Source of the DNA: Rathayibacter sp. SD072
GTDB lineage: Bacteria > Actinomycetota > Actinomycetes > Actinomycetales > Microbacteriaceae
Direction of reading: 5' to 3'
Assembly: GCF_017355185.1 (NCBI RefSeq)
Contig: NZ_JADILJ010000006.1
Span: 1-64,000 of the forward strand
Length of the DNA: 64,000 bases
The notes under the pieces are model-generated. The model saw only the letters and a program-made list of their open reading frames with translations. It had not been told where the DNA came from and did not search any database. The translations under genes and the position numbers were made by a program. Below, piece by piece: positions 36,857-45,284 of the stretch (the first letter of the stretch is position 1; the number at the start of each line of letters is the position of its first letter).

Positions 36857-37789
36857 ATGTTCGACACGACCTTCATCCGCAAGGCGATCGTCAGGAGCTC
36901 CGAGACCGCTCTGGACCGTCGCCGCTTCTTCGAGGCCACCGGCGTCGCCGGCCTCGGCATCGGCGCGGCCGCCCTGGCCGCCGCCCCCTCCGCCGCCGCT
37001 GCCGACCAGGCGCCCGGCGGACCGAGCGACGGCTCGATCCTGAACTTCGCCCTCAACCTCGAGTACCTCGAGGCCGAGTTCTACCTCCGCGCCGTCACCG
37101 GCCGGGGCCTGGACGCCGCCGACGTCACCGGCGCCGGCACTCCCGGCACCGTCACCGGCGGTCGCGCGGTGCCGTTCAAGACCCCGTGGCTGAAGTCGGT
37201 CGCGACCGAGATCGCGCAGGACGAGCGGGCGCACGTGAAGTTCCTCCGCAAGGCCATCGGCGGCACCACCGTGGCGCGCCCGAAGATCGACCTGCAGGCG
37301 AGCTTCAACGCGGCCGCCACCGCGGCCGGCCTGATCGCTCCCGGAGGCACCTTCGACCCGTTCCTGAACGAGCAGAACTTCCTGCTCGGCGCGTTCGTGT
37401 TCGAGGACGTCGGAGTCACGGCGTACAAGGGCGCGGCTCCGCTGATCGATTCGCCCGTCTTCCTCGAGGCCGCTGCCGGCATCCTCGCGGTCGAGGCCTA
37501 CCACGCGGGCACGATCCGCTCGGCGCTCTACGCACTCGGCCTCGAGGTGCCCGCGGGCAAGCTCTCGGACGCCCGCGACTCCCTCGACGGGGCGGCGACC
37601 GACCTCGACCAGGGCATCAAGGTGAATGGTGCGGCGAACATCCAGCCGACCGACGCCAACGGCATCGCGTTCAGCCGCAGCCCCGGCCAGGTGCTGAACA
37701 TCGTCTACCTGAACCCGGCGTCGACCACCAAGGGCGGGTTCTTCCCGAACGGAGTCAACGGCGAGCTCAACGCGAGCGCGGCCGGCTAG
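36857..37789 (+). CDS. Tat-exported ferritin-like domain protein
   Basis: 310 aa. Twin-arginine signal [22 protein letters not shown] (about 19-40) with an AAA-type cleavage region. The mature part has the ferritin-like four-helix fold: [44 protein letters not shown] and [14 protein letters not shown] carry the Glu/His metal-ligand pattern. Related proteins (Ferritin_2, desiccation-related) are of uncertain function; export by Tat implies the metal centre is loaded in the cytoplasm. The ATG at 36857 has GGAGATG upstream. The ~230-bp gap before it is AT-richer but shows no clear promoter. Confidence 0.83.
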   Translation: MFDTTFIRKAIVRSSETALDRRRFFEATGVAGLGIGAAALAAAPSAAAADQAPGGPSDGSILNFALNLEYLEAEFYLRAVTGRGLDAADVTGAGTPGTVTGGRAVPFKTPWLKSVATEIAQDERAHVKFLRKAIGGTTVARPKIDLQASFNAAATAAGLIAPGGTFDPFLNEQNFLLGAFVFEDVGVTAYKGAAPLIDSPVFLEAAAGILAVEAYHAGTIRSALYALGLEVPAGKLSDARDSLDGAATDLDQGIKVNGAANIQPTDANGIAFSRSPGQVLNIVYLNPASTTKGGFFPNGVNGELNASAAG

Positions 37790-37803
37790 TCCTCCACCCT
37801 GCA

Positions 37804-37849
37804 CGACGACGGGCCCTTCCTCGAGGCGGCGAGGAGGGGCCCGTCGTCG
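37804..37849 (+). terminator. Very strong hairpin terminator
   Basis: CGACGACGGGCCC (37804-37816) pairs with GGGCCCGTCGTCG (37837-37849). The stem continues inward through TTCCTCG/CGAGGAG to about 20 bp with a 6-nt loop. It ends the ferritin-like gene. Confidence 0.85.
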
Positions 37850-37912
37850 CGTCCGGACCGGCGGCCGGCCCTCCCTCGGCCCCGCAGGTGCACCGCGGAC
37901 TCCGGCGTCCTC

Positions 37913-37918
37913 TACTCT
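37913..37918 (+). promoter_or_regulatory. -10 hexamer of pfkA
   Basis: TACTCT ends 6 nt before the GTG at 37925. Confidence 0.65.
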
Positions 37919-37924
37919 GAGCGG

Positions 37925-38953
37925 GTGAAGATCGGGATCCTGACCTCCGGGGGCGACTGCCCCGGCCTCAACGCCGTCATCCGCGGTGCCGTCTACAAGG
38001 GCATCAAGGTGTACGACCAGGAGTTCGTGGGCTTCCGCGGCGGCTGGCGGGGAGTGGTCGAGGGCGACATCATGCCGCTCGAGCGCTCCGACATCCAGGG
38101 CATCGCGAAGCAGGGCGGCACGATCCTCGGCACGAGCCGCACGAACCCCTTCGAGGGCGAGAACGGCGGCCCCGAGAAGATCGCCGCGATGATGGAGCGC
38201 AACGGCATCGACTCGATCATCGCGATCGGCGGAGAGGGCACGCTCGCCGCGGCGAAGCGCCTGACCGACGCGGGCCTCAAGATCGTCGGCGTCCCCAAGA
38301 CCATCGACAACGACCTCGGCGCCACCGACTACACCTTCGGCTTCGACACGGCCGTCGGCATCGCGACCGACGCGATGGACCGCCTCCGCACCACGGGCGA
38401 CTCGCACGGCCGCTGCATGGTCGCCGAGGTCATGGGCCGACACGTCGGCTGGATCGCGCTGCACTCCGGCATGGCCGCGGGCGCGCACGTCATCCTCATC
38501 CCCGAGAAGCGCACGTCGATCGATCAGATCGTCGAGTGGGTGCAGAGCGCACAGGACCGCGGTCGTGCGCCGCTCGTCGTCGTCGCCGAGGGCTTCTCGC
38601 TCGACACGATGGACGACGCCCACTCCGAGCGCGGCCTCGACGCCTTCGGCCGCCCGCGCCTGGGCGGCATCGGCGAGATGCTCGCCCCCATGATCGAGGA
38701 GCGCACGGGCATCGAGACCCGCGCCACCACCCTCGGCCACATCCAGCGCGGAGGAACGCCCACCGCGTTCGACCGCGTCCTCGCGACCCGCCTGGGCATG
38801 GCCGCGATCGACTCCGTCGTCGCCGAGCACTGGGGCCGCATGGTGGCGCTGCGCGGCACCGACATCTACCACGTCGACTTTGCCGAGGCCCTCGGCACCC
38901 TCAAGACCGTGCCGGACTCCCGGTACGAGGAGGCGCGCACGCTCTTCGGCTGA
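37925..38953 (+). CDS. pfkA: 6-phosphofructokinase
   Basis: 342 aa, GTG start. Glycolytic phosphorylation of fructose-6-phosphate. ILTSGGDCPGLNAVIR at the N-terminus, phosphoryl-donor site IAIGGEGTLAAA, catalytic loop PKTIDNDLGATDYTFGFDTA, MGRHVGWIAL and LGHIQRGGTPTAFDRVLATRLG. At the positions equal to E. coli 104 and 124 it has Gly (GGEG) and Lys (PKTIDND). Gly104 favours ATP as donor; Lys124 is shared with PPi enzymes. This combination is known from actinobacterial ATP-dependent group III enzymes, so ATP is the likely donor. No allosteric site can be judged. Confidence 0.9.
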   Translation: MKIGILTSGGDCPGLNAVIRGAVYKGIKVYDQEFVGFRGGWRGVVEGDIMPLERSDIQGIAKQGGTILGTSRTNPFEGENGGPEKIAAMMERNGIDSIIAIGGEGTLAAAKRLTDAGLKIVGVPKTIDNDLGATDYTFGFDTAVGIATDAMDRLRTTGDSHGRCMVAEVMGRHVGWIALHSGMAAGAHVILIPEKRTSIDQIVEWVQSAQDRGRAPLVVVAEGFSLDTMDDAHSERGLDAFGRPRLGGIGEMLAPMIEERTGIETRATTLGHIQRGGTPTAFDRVLATRLGMAAIDSVVAEHWGRMVALRGTDIYHVDFAEALGTLKTVPDSRYEEARTLFG

Positions 38954-38974
38954 GCGGCGCGCCCCTCGGGCGGC

Positions 38975-39514
38975 TCAGCCCTTCGCGCCGTCCGGGGTCG
39001 CCGTAGCGACGATCTGCGCGCGGCCCAGCGTGTGGAAGTGGACGTTGAAGCCCAGGATCGCCGGCGTCGACTCCGGATCGAGGTCGAGGCGCTCGACGTC
39101 GAGGGCGTGCACGACGAAGAAGTAGCGGTGCTCGCGGTCCGGCGGCGCCGCTCCGATGAACTGGCGCAGCCGCATCTCGTTCGGCAGGGTCTGCGCGCCG
39201 GGCGGCAGCAGCTCGAAGCCGGCCGCCCCCGCTCCCGTCGGCAGCTCGCTCGTCTCGGCGGGCAGGTTGTAGAGCGCCCAGTGCCAGAAGCCCGAGCCGG
39301 TGGGCGCGTCCGGGTCGAAGACGGTCACTGCGAAGCTCTTCGTGCCCTCGGGCGCTCCCGACCAGGCGAGATGCGGAGAGACGTCCTCGCCGCCCGAGCC
39401 CTCGCCGTAGTGGCGGGCGGCCAGCGAGGCGCCGTCGACGATGTCGTCGCTGGTGAGGGTGAAGGACGGCACCTCCCCGAGGCGGGCGTAGGGGTCGTAG
39501 TTCCAGTCGGACAT
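38975..39514 (-). CDS. YbhB/YbcL-type PEBP (Raf-kinase-inhibitor-like) protein
   Basis: 179 aa. PEBP fold with the ligand-site motif FDPDAPTGSGFWHWALYNLP and GAAPPDREHRYFFVVHALDV. Bacterial members bind small anionic or phospholipid-like ligands; the role is unclear. The ATG at 39514 has GGAGAA; in-frame starts further up lack a site. Convergent with pfkA, 21 nt apart. Confidence 0.86.
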   Translation of the reverse strand: MSDWNYDPYARLGEVPSFTLTSDDIVDGASLAARHYGEGSGGEDVSPHLAWSGAPEGTKSFAVTVFDPDAPTGSGFWHWALYNLPAETSELPTGAGAAGFELLPPGAQTLPNEMRLRQFIGAAPPDREHRYFFVVHALDVERLDLDPESTPAILGFNVHFHTLGRAQIVATATPDGAKG

Positions 39515-39608
39515 CGGGTTCTCCGTTCGGACGGGGCGACCCGCGATCGCGGGCCCTCTCCAGGGTACGAACGCACACGACGAGGGCCAGGGCTTGCGGA
39601 GCACCTGC

Positions 39609-40220
39609 TCAGGAGCCGAGGTAGCGGCCGGGCCGGTGGTTGAATGCGAGCACGAGGTTGAGCACCACGACGCCGGCCGCCGAGATCAGCACGTTCACCG
39701 GCGGCACCACGAGCAGCGCGGCCACGACGACGCAGGCGTCGAGCGCCATCATCACGTAGCCGGCCCGCCAGCCGAGCCGCTCCTGCGCGATCAGGGCGAC
39801 GATGCTGAAGCCGCCGAGGCTCGAGCCGTGACGGAACAGGATCAGCAGGCCGATGCCGGCGAGCACGTCGCCCGTGAGCACTCCGTAGACCGGCTCGATG
39901 CTCAGCGTGCCGAACGCGAGCGGATGCAGTCCCGCGAGCACCGAGACGAGCACGATCGAGAACATGGTCCGCAGGGTGAAGCGCCAGCCCTTCTTCCACA
40001 GCGACAGCGCGAGGAACGGGATGTTGACGACCACGAGGATCACGCCGAACGGGATCGGCAGCGGATAGCCCAGGAGCAGCGCCAGCCCCGCGGTGCCGCC
40101 GGTGACGGCCTCGCTCGCCCGCAGGAGGAACAGGCCCAGCGAGACGACGAACGCTCCGGTCACCAGCCCGAAGACGTCCTCGATCCGGGAGTGCGGCAGG
40201 GTGGCGGAGGTGTCGGTCAC
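39609..40220 (-). CDS. YitT-family membrane protein
   Basis: 203 aa from a GTG. About five or six membrane helices, with GLFLLRASEAVTGGTAGLALLLGY and the LFRHGSSLGGFSIVALIAQ motif of the YitT (DUF161-like) family. Function unknown in bacteria. Divergent from trhO; each gene has its own leaderless-type -10. Confidence 0.82.
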   Translation of the reverse strand: MTDTSATLPHSRIEDVFGLVTGAFVVSLGLFLLRASEAVTGGTAGLALLLGYPLPIPFGVILVVVNIPFLALSLWKKGWRFTLRTMFSIVLVSVLAGLHPLAFGTLSIEPVYGVLTGDVLAGIGLLILFRHGSSLGGFSIVALIAQERLGWRAGYVMMALDACVVVAALLVVPPVNVLISAAGVVVLNLVLAFNHRPGRYLGS

Positions 40221-40226
40221 CCGCCG

Positions 40227-40232
40227 ATGCTG
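40227..40232 (-). promoter_or_regulatory. -10 hexamer of the YitT gene
   Basis: CAGCAT on the minus strand, 6 nt before the GTG at 40220. Confidence 0.45.
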
Positions 40233-40277
40233 TCACAGCCGTGTTGCGGCGCCGTTTCCCGAGCGGCCGCACCCTCG

Positions 40278-40283
40278 TAGGAT
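40278..40283 (+). promoter_or_regulatory. -10 hexamer deciding the trhO start
   Basis: TAGGAT ends 6 nt before the GTG at 40290. The competing in-frame GTG at 40284 would abut the hexamer, so 40290 is preferred. A -35-like GTTTCC is 18 bp upstream. Confidence 0.65.
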
Positions 40284-40289
40284 GTGCCG

Positions 40290-41192
40290 GTGCTGCCGAA
40301 GATCCTGCTGTTCTACCGCTTCGTGCCGCTCGCCGACCCCGAGGCGATCCGGCTCTGGCAGCGCGAGCTGTGCGAGTCGCTGGGCCTGCGCGGTCGGCTC
40401 CTCGTCTCGAAGGACGGGCTGAACGGCACGCTCGGCGGCGAGATGGGGGCGCTCAAGCGCTACCTCCGCCGCACGAAGGAGCATCCGGCGTTCCGGGGCC
40501 TGGACGCGAAGTGGAGCGAGGGGTCCGGCCTGGACGAGGACGGCGCGAGCGTCGACTTCCCCGGGCTCACGGTCAAGGTGCGCGACGAGATCGTCTCGTT
40601 CGGCGCTCCGGACGAGCTCCGCGTCGACGAGCACGGCGTCGTGGGCACCGGCGTCAAGCTGCAGCCCGACGAGCTCGACGCGCTCGTCGCCGAGCGCGAC
40701 GACGTGGTCTTCTTCGACGGTCGCAACGCCTTCGAGGCCGCGATCGGCCGCTTCGACGGCGCCGTGGTGCCCAGCGTCGCGAGCACGCGCGACTTCGTCG
40801 AACAGCTCGACTCCGGTGTCTACGACCACCTGAAGGGCCGCCCCGTCGTCACGTACTGCACCGGAGGCATCCGCTGCGAGGTGCTCTCGAGCCTGATGAC
40901 CGCGCGCGGCTTCGGCGAGGTGTACCAGCTCGACGGCGGGATCGCCCGGTACGGCGAGGCGCGACGCGACTCCGGGCTCTGGCGCGGAGCGCTGTACGTC
41001 TTCGACGGCCGCGGGTCGCTGACGTTCTCGCCCGACGCCGAGGTGATCGGGCGCTGCGCCGGGTGCGCCGCCCCGACGAGCCGGATGCGCAACTGCCCCG
41101 ATCCCGCCTGCCGCGCCCAGCTGGTGGTGTGCGGGGAGTGCGACGAGCTCGCCTGCGCGCGGCACCGGGTAGACCCTAGGGTCGGGGCATGA
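40290..41192 (+). CDS. trhO: tRNA U34 hydroxylase, rhodanese family
   Basis: 300 aa. TrhO/YceA-type enzyme that hydroxylates uridine 34 of certain tRNAs toward 5-(carboxy)methoxyuridine. N-terminal ferredoxin-like part with [14 protein letters not shown], then a rhodanese domain with YCTGGIRCE (Cys190, Cys196). A C-terminal cysteine-rich tail ([20 protein letters not shown]) looks like a zinc site. The stop overlaps the next ATG (ATGA). Confidence 0.88.
   Translation: MLPKILLFYRFVPLADPEAIRLWQRELCESLGLRGRLLVSKDGLNGTLGGEMGALKRYLRRTKEHPAFRGLDAKWSEGSGLDEDGASVDFPGLTVKVRDEIVSFGAPDELRVDEHGVVGTGVKLQPDELDALVAERDDVVFFDGRNAFEAAIGRFDGAVVPSVASTRDFVEQLDSGVYDHLKGRPVVTYCTGGIRCEVLSSLMTARGFGEVYQLDGGIARYGEARRDSGLWRGALYVFDGRGSLTFSPDAEVIGRCAGCAAPTSRMRNCPDPACRAQLVVCGECDELACARHRVDPRVGA
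41177..41182 (+). promoter_or_regulatory. Internal -10 hexamer inside the trhO 3' end
   Basis: TAGGGT ends 6 nt before the ATG at 41189, while lying within the last codons of trhO. It would give the next gene its own leaderless message. Confidence 0.6.
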
Positions 41193-41962
41193 GCATCGAA
41201 GCGCGCGGCCGCACCCTCGTCGACCTCCACACCGACCCCGAGCTGCTGAGCGTGGTGAACGTCTGGGACGCGGTCTCGGCGTCCACCGTCGCCGCCCTGC
41301 CCGCCACCCGCGCCCTCGCGACCGCGAGCCACTCCATCGCCGCGACGTTCGGCTACGAGGACGGCGAGCGGATCCCGCTGGATCTGCACCTGGGCATGAT
41401 CGCCCGCATCGTCGCCGCGGTCGAGGTCCCGGTCTCGGCCGACCTCGAGGCCGGCTACGGCGACGCGGGCGAGACCGTCCGCCGCGCGATCGAGGTCGGC
41501 GTCGTCGGCGCGAACCTCGAGGATCAGGCGAAGCCGCTCGCCGACGCGCTGCGCGCCGTCGAGAAGGCCGTCGCGGCCGCCGAGGAGGAGGCCGTGCCCT
41601 TCGCCCTGAACGCGCGGACCGACGTGTTCCTGCGCGCGGGCGACCGCGACCGCTCCGAGGTCCTCGCGGACGCCGTCGAGCGCGGCCGCGCCTATCTCGA
41701 CGCGGGCGCCACCTGCTTCTTCGTGCCGGGCCTGCTCCAGGACGCCGAGATCGAGGCGCTCGTCGCCGCGCTCGGCCGGCAGCGGATCAGCGTGATCGGC
41801 GTTCCGGGGTCGCAGTCCCCCGCCCGCTTCGAGGAGCTGGGCGTCGCCCGCATCTCGTACGGTCCGTGGACGCAGCGCGTGGCGCTGACCGCCCTGCAGG
41901 ACACGGCGAGCGCCCTCTACTCCGGCGGCGCGCTGCCCGAGGGCACGCGGGCGCTGAACTGA
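41189..41962 (+). CDS. Isocitrate lyase / PEP mutase superfamily enzyme
   Basis: 257 aa. [17 protein letters not shown] carries the Mg-binding Asp/Glu of the superfamily; VGANLEDQ and LNARTDVFL are further active-site strands. It lacks the KKCGH loop of true isocitrate lyase, so it is more like carboxyphosphonoenolpyruvate phosphonomutase/oxaloacetate hydrolase-type members. Substrate unknown. Overlaps trhO by ATGA. Confidence 0.8.
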   Translation: MSIEARGRTLVDLHTDPELLSVVNVWDAVSASTVAALPATRALATASHSIAATFGYEDGERIPLDLHLGMIARIVAAVEVPVSADLEAGYGDAGETVRRAIEVGVVGANLEDQAKPLADALRAVEKAVAAAEEEAVPFALNARTDVFLRAGDRDRSEVLADAVERGRAYLDAGATCFFVPGLLQDAEIEALVAALGRQRISVIGVPGSQSPARFEELGVARISYGPWTQRVALTALQDTASALYSGGALPEGTRALN

Positions 41963-42004
41963 GCACCGCCTGAGCCTTCCGGGACGGGGGCGCCCTCCCG
42001 GGCG

Positions 42005-42010
42005 TAGCGT
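42005..42010 (+). promoter_or_regulatory. -10 hexamer of the YhdH-like gene
   Basis: TAGCGT ends 6 nt before the ATG at 42017. Confidence 0.6.
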
Positions 42011-42016
42011 GGGCCC

Positions 42017-43027
42017 ATGTTCCGAGCCATCGTCGTCGAGCAGCAGGACTCCTCCGACACCGCCGTCCCGAACCGCGCCTCGCTCGTCGAGCGCGACGAA
42101 CCCGATCGTGCCCACGGCGACGTGGTGGTCGCCGTCGAGTACTCGAGCGTCAACTACAAGGACGCCCTCGCCCTCGCGGGCCGTCCCGGCATCGTCCGGC
42201 GCCCGCCGCTGGTCGCCGGGATCGACCTCGTCGGCACCGTCGAGTACGCCGACGGCGCGGCGGCCGAGCGCTTCGACTCCGGCGACCGCGTGGTGCTGAA
42301 CGGCGCCGGGCTCGGCGAGCGGGTGGACGGGGGGCTCGCCGAGAGGGCCCGTGTCGACTCCGCCTCGCTCCTGCGCCTGCCGGGAGCGATCTCCTCGGCG
42401 AGGGCCGGGGCGATCGGCACCGCCGGCTTCACCGCGATGCTCGCGGTGCTCGCGCTCGAGAAGCACGGCATCCGACCCGGCGCCGGGCCCGTGCTCGTCA
42501 CGGGAGCGGCGGGCGGAGTCGGCTCGATCGCCGTCGCGCTGCTCGCGCGGCTGGGCCACGAGGTCGTCGCGTCCTCGGGCCGCTCCGTCGAGCAGGGCGA
42601 CTTCCTGCGCCGCCTGGGCGCCGCGGAGGTCGTCGATCGCGCCGCGCTGCAGGACGCGGGCAAACCGCTGCAGTCCGAGCGCTGGGCGGGCGCCGTCGAC
42701 TCCGTCGGCTCGCACACGCTCGCCAACGTGCTCGCGCAGACCCGCTGGGGCGGCGCCGTGGCGGCCTGCGGACTGGCGCAGGGCCCGGACCTGCCGACGA
42801 GCGTGATGCCGTTCATCCTGCGTGGAGTGACGCTCGCGGGCGTCAACTCGGTGGAGGCGCCGCGCAAGCTCCGCGAGGAGGCCTGGCGGCGCCTCGCGCA
42901 CGACCTCGACCTCGAGCTGCTCGACGAGCTCACGACGACGGTGTCGCTGAGCGGCGCCCTCGACATCGCCGAGGACGTCCTCGCGGGGAGGGTGCGCGGG
43001 CGCACGCTCGTCGACGTCCGGGCGTGA
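42017..43027 (+). CDS. YhdH/AcuI-type NADPH quinone/acrylyl-CoA reductase
   Basis: 336 aa zinc-free medium-chain dehydrogenase/reductase. VEYSSVNYKDALALAG near the start, VLVTGAAGGVGSIAVALLARLGHEVVASSGR as the NADPH Rossmann site and LRGVTLAGVNSVEAP in the C-terminal part match the YhdH/YhfP family. Known members reduce acryloyl-CoA, possibly in propionate-related or DMSP metabolism; the true substrate here is not shown. Confidence 0.84.
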   Translation: MFRAIVVEQQDSSDTAVPNRASLVERDEPDRAHGDVVVAVEYSSVNYKDALALAGRPGIVRRPPLVAGIDLVGTVEYADGAAAERFDSGDRVVLNGAGLGERVDGGLAERARVDSASLLRLPGAISSARAGAIGTAGFTAMLAVLALEKHGIRPGAGPVLVTGAAGGVGSIAVALLARLGHEVVASSGRSVEQGDFLRRLGAAEVVDRAALQDAGKPLQSERWAGAVDSVGSHTLANVLAQTRWGGAVAACGLAQGPDLPTSVMPFILRGVTLAGVNSVEAPRKLREEAWRRLAHDLDLELLDELTTTVSLSGALDIAEDVLAGRVRGRTLVDVRA

Positions 43028-43075
43028 CCGCGCGATCGCACCGGAGCGGGTAACCGCGCCGAAACAGGGCCTGCG

Positions 43076-43081
43076 TAGGGT
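43076..43081 (+). promoter_or_regulatory. -10 hexamer of the nucleoside phosphorylase gene
   Basis: TAGGGT, 7 nt before the ATG at 43089. Confidence 0.55.
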
Positions 43082-43088
43082 CGGCCGC

Positions 43089-43853
43089 ATGAGCACCGTC
43101 GACAAGAGCGCAGCCGGCATCGGCGAGCGCCAGTACCACATCGGGATCGCACCGGGAGAGGTGTCGACCGTGGCCCTCCTGCCGGGCGATCCGTTCCGCG
43201 TCCCGATGATCGCCGAGTTCCTCGACGACGTGCGCGAGGTCGCGCACAACCGCGAGCACCTCACGATGACCGGGACCTACAAGGGGCACCCGATCACCGC
43301 CACCAGCACCGGCATGGGCTGCCCGTCGACCGCGATCGCGGTGGAGGAGCTCGCGCGGGTCGGAGTGACCTCCTTCATCCGGGTCGGCAGCTCGGCGGCC
43401 ACGCAGCCCGGCATCGAGCCCGGTGCGCTGCTCGTGAGCGAGGGGACGCTGCGCAACGACGGCACGTCCGCCGCGTACGCGCACCCGGGCTTCCCCGCGG
43501 TGCCCGATCTCGCTCTCACGTCGGCGCTGCTCGAGGCGACGCGCGCGATCGCCGAGCGCGAGAGCGTGCCGGTGCACTCCGGGATCAACGCGAGCGACGA
43601 CGCCTTCTACGCCGAGACCCCGGAGTGGATCGCGACGCTCGAGCGGCACGGGATCCTCAACGTCGAGATGGAGTCGAGCGCGCTGTACGTCGTGGCCCGG
43701 CTCCGGGGGCTCCGTGCGGGCATGGTCTGCGCCTGCTCGAGCAACCTGGTCGACGGGGCGAGCCTGTACTCCGGCACGAAGGAGCGCCTGGCGCAGGGCT
43801 GGCGGCTGAGCATCGAAGCCGCTCTCGAGACGGCGGTGAGGCTGAGGCTCTGA
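43089..43853 (+). CDS. Uridine phosphorylase-like nucleoside phosphorylase
   Basis: 254 aa, PNP/UDP family. Phosphate-binding GDPFRVPMI near 33-41, TSTGMGCPSTAIAVEEL, and the nucleoside-site motif VEMESSALYVVA match uridine phosphorylase. Cleaves uridine (or a related nucleoside) with phosphate to base and ribose-1-phosphate. Convergent with the PH-like gene 23 nt away. Confidence 0.84.
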   Translation: MSTVDKSAAGIGERQYHIGIAPGEVSTVALLPGDPFRVPMIAEFLDDVREVAHNREHLTMTGTYKGHPITATSTGMGCPSTAIAVEELARVGVTSFIRVGSSAATQPGIEPGALLVSEGTLRNDGTSAAYAHPGFPAVPDLALTSALLEATRAIAERESVPVHSGINASDDAFYAETPEWIATLERHGILNVEMESSALYVVARLRGLRAGMVCACSSNLVDGASLYSGTKERLAQGWRLSIEAALETAVRLRL

Positions 43854-43876
43854 CGGCGGGGTCGCCGAGCCAGGTG

Positions 43877-44638
43877 CTACTCGGCGGCCTCGGTGGCGCC
43901 GCTGGGCTCGGCCGAGGCGTGGCCGACGGAGGGGTCGGCGCGAGGAGTGCGGGGCTTCGGAGTCGGCTTCGCGGACGCCTTCCCGGCGGTGCTCTGCTGC
44001 GAGGTCGGCTTCGTCGCCGGCGGCCGCTTCTTCGGCGCGGCCTTCTTCTCGGCCACCGCCTCGGCGACCGCGGACGTCTCGGCCACCGCCTGAGCCGTGT
44101 CCAGCGCCGCGTCCTCGGCGGGCGATGCGGGCGGCACGCTCGCCCGGTCGGCCTCGGCCGCTCCGGCCGCCTCCGTCTCACGGGCGATCGCCGCCTCGTC
44201 CGCCGCCGCCAGCCGCGCCGCGGCCTGCTCCGCGACCTCCGGGACCACGACGAGGTCGTCGGTCTCGATGATCGGGATCGCCGCCGTCGTCGGGCCGAGC
44301 TGCAGGGCCGCGATGAGCTCGGGAGCGTGCTTCGTGCTGATGATCAGGCGCGACCAGTCCTCGTCGACGAGATCGATCACCACGGCCGCGGCCGTGCGCT
44401 TGATCAGCAGGAAGTCCTTGCCGCCGTGGAACTTCCACGTGCCGGCCGCGATCGTGAGCGGCACGGCCGTGCCCGGGGCGCGGATGCCGCGGACCCAGAT
44501 CCACGGGTCCTCGGTGACCGTCGCCGAGCGGATGCTCGCGCGATCGATCACGACGTCTCCGCGATGGAAGGCGAGCAGGCGCTCGGCCCTCGTCAGGCGC
44601 AGTTCGAGGCGGTCGGGGAGCACGGTCACGACGGGCAT
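43877..44638 (-). CDS. PH-like protein with Ala/Lys/Pro-rich tail
   Basis: 253 aa. Residues 1-110 form a beta-rich PH-like region (VLPDRLELRLTRAERLLAFH, PWIWVRGIRAPGT, GTWKFHGGKDFLLI), seen in several actinobacterial proteins. Residues 150-253 are low-complexity with Lys/Pro/Ala/Ser (KKAAPKKRPPATKPTSQQ), likely disordered and nucleic-acid- or wall-binding. Function unknown. Its promoter is leaderless-type and faces the DksA-like gene. Confidence 0.7.
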   Translation of the reverse strand: MPVVTVLPDRLELRLTRAERLLAFHRGDVVIDRASIRSATVTEDPWIWVRGIRAPGTAVPLTIAAGTWKFHGGKDFLLIKRTAAAVVIDLVDEDWSRLIISTKHAPELIAALQLGPTTAAIPIIETDDLVVVPEVAEQAAARLAAADEAAIARETEAAGAAEADRASVPPASPAEDAALDTAQAVAETSAVAEAVAEKKAAPKKRPPATKPTSQQSTAGKASAKPTPKPRTPRADPSVGHASAEPSGATEAAE

Positions 44639-44644
44639 GCCTCT

Positions 44645-44650
44645 AGTCTG
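44645..44650 (-). promoter_or_regulatory. -10 hexamer of the PH-like gene
   Basis: CAGACT on the minus strand, 6 nt before the ATG at 44638. Confidence 0.5.
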
Positions 44651-44706
44651 CCCCGAGTCCCCGCACCGCCGGGGAACGGATCGCTCGGCGGTGCGACCAT
44701 GGACGG

Positions 44707-45081
44707 ATGCCGATGGATCCCGACGAGCTGCGACGCCTGGACGCGCTGCTGGCCGAGCGGCAGGACGAGGCGCGCCGCGAGGCGGCCGTCCTCGACGAGG
44801 CCCTCGCCGAGCTGCTGCTCGCCCGCAGCGACGGCACGGCCGACGACGAGCACGACCCCGAGGGCACGCCGCTCTCGGCGGAGTGGTCGCGGATGGCCGG
44901 GGTGCGCGACGCTCTGACGCGGACGGAACGAGAGCTCGCGGAGGCCCGCCGCCGGGTCGGCGAGGGCGAATACGGCGACTGCGCCTCCTGCGGGCGGCCC
45001 ATCGGGTCGGCGCGCCTCGCCGCCCGCCCCACCGCGGAGCTCTGCATCGACTGCGCACGGCGGGCCGAGCGCTCGCGCTGA
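44707..45081 (+). CDS. TraR/DksA-type zinc-finger protein
   Basis: 124 aa. Coiled-coil N-terminus (about 5-85) and a C-terminal C4 zinc finger (Cys92, Cys95, Cys113, Cys116) with CASCGRPIGSARLAARPTAE, as in DksA/TraR. Such proteins enter the RNA polymerase secondary channel. Whether the acidic coiled-coil tip needed for activity is present is unclear (the region 47-52 is DEHDPE). Confidence 0.83.
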   Translation: MPMDPDELRRLDALLAERQDEARREAAVLDEALAELLLARSDGTADDEHDPEGTPLSAEWSRMAGVRDALTRTERELAEARRRVGEGEYGDCASCGRPIGSARLAARPTAELCIDCARRAERSR

Positions 45082-45284
45082 CCCTCGCACGCCGGCCATC
45101 GCCCGCCCACCCTCGTCCACCGGCCCTCGTCCGCCGGCCTCCTCTGCTGGCCCTCGTCTGAGGGCGTGCACAGTCATCGGCTCGGGGAAGCGCGGGTGCG
45201 TCTGCGAGAGTTCGCAGGTTGTGCCGCCGTGCCCCCGCGGTGCGTCCCGTGCGCTCCTCCCCTTCCGCTCGAAAGGCCCACCCC
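45082..45284. other. Non-coding gap with short CCCTCGTCC-type repeats
   Basis: About 200 nt. It holds loosely repeated CCCTCGTC(C/T) and CCGGCC units (45110-45165) and, near its end, the ribosome site (GAAAGG) of the exporter. No gene is supported. Confidence 0.5.
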
